From Saprospiraceae bacterium (GTDB lineage Bacteria; Bacteroidota; Bacteroidia; Chitinophagales; Saprospiraceae), in assembly GCA_013001595.1 (NCBI GenBank), contig JABDMH010000048.1, forward strand, positions 1 to 55,107: DNA of 55,107 bases, in the 5' to 3' direction. Under the pieces are notes generated by a model, which worked only from the letters and a program-made list of their open reading frames with translations, did no database searches and was not told where the DNA came from. Position numbers and translations under genes: made by a program. Below are positions 54,916 through 55,107 of this stretch, piece by piece. The number at the start of each line of letters is the position of its first letter. Within the stretch, counting starts at the first letter, position 1.

Positions 54916-55107
54916 CTAAATAGTAAACCTAATTGTCAAATTATGACTACCATTCCAAGTACTGGTGGCACGATAGGCGTAATCGATGGCAAACTTTGTA
55001 TTGTTATCCTGAGAGAATGGAACTTCGACCGATACCCCAGCACTCAGGCCAGAATATACATTGTTGATCACCGGATCCAGTTGCGACCCCAGATCGTACT
55101 TGTAAGC
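54916..55107 (-). CDS. PorV/PorQ-like outer-membrane beta-barrel protein, C-terminal end only
   Basis: The frame enters at the right edge and runs 63 codons to TAG at 54916-54918. It reads as barrel strands: GLSAGVSVEVPFSQDNN, TKFAIDYAYRATSTWNGSHN, LTIRFTI. The closing DYAYR, short loop with SHN, LTIRF arrangement fits the last strands of the PorV/PorQ (UPF0164) group linked to type IX secretion. Only the end is seen, so the assignment is tentative. Confidence 0.6.
   Translation of the reverse strand, partial: AYKYDLGSQLDPVINNVYSGLSAGVSVEVPFSQDNNTKFAIDYAYRATSTWNGSHNLTIRFTI

Overview
The window looks like a chromosomal stretch of a marine or aquatic Bacteroidota, most likely a Saprospirales-type organism. 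The evidence is a PorP/SprF gene, a PorV/PorQ-like fragment, an M12B-type protease with SprB-like repeats and a gliding/type IX C-terminal domain, a clear TTTG-N21-TAnnTTTG promoter, and a geranylgeranylglyceryl-phosphate synthase homologue. The taxonomic placement is inference. I saw no rRNA, tRNA, CRISPR array, transposase or phage gene.

Region 1 (1-18.9 kb) is an accessory catabolic/redox locus of a kind best known from Planctomycetes. It holds three large secreted proteins with PSCyt1, PSCyt2 (DUF1549) and PSD1 (DUF1553) domains, one of them cut by the left edge. Two Tat-exported DUF1501 proteins each follow a PSCyt protein. A DUF2231-PSCyt1-leucine-rich-repeat membrane protein, a Tat-exported NHL beta-propeller, a cytochrome P450, a sulfatase lipoprotein and a secreted propeller-like protein complete it. 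The + strand run from 3399 to 13693 is tightly packed (4-nt overlap to 33-nt gaps) and reads as one operon. The modules (LamG, a CBM6-like insert, sulfatase) suggest extracytoplasmic handling of a complex, possibly sulfated, organic substrate; the substrate itself is unknown.

Region 2 (18.9-25.7 kb) contains two damaged ECF sigma-factor loci. One is a clear pseudogene at 19612-20061. The other (24821-25390) has two in-frame stops in its N-terminal region and a frame-shifted or overlapping partner downstream. Between them lie a TetR regulator with an 18-bp perfect palindrome two bases before its start codon, a ComM/YifB-type ATPase and hemA.

Region 3 (25.7-33.5 kb) is housekeeping: aspS, a NatAB-like ABC exporter pair, a secreted coiled-coil protein, dnaB and a pseudouridine synthase. 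An orphan intrinsic terminator at 29974-30014 hints at an unannotated small RNA.

Region 4 (33.5-39.9 kb) carries a type IX secretion pair (a 1596-residue metalloprotease with ten SprB-like repeats, overlapping a PorP/SprF gene) and a lipoprotein. Region 5 (40-45.6 kb) has a GCS2-CBS fusion, aconitase with a good promoter and terminator, mscL with a palindromic terminator, and a small membrane protein. A 0.9-kb gene-free stretch (45551-46460) is made of short degenerate repeats.

Region 6 (46.5-55.1 kb) holds the rsgA / HExxH-propeller-barrel / GGGP-synthase operon, a GMC oxidoreductase with its Tat-exported subunit 3, a HIT protein, greA and the C-terminal end of a PorV/PorQ-like outer-membrane protein.
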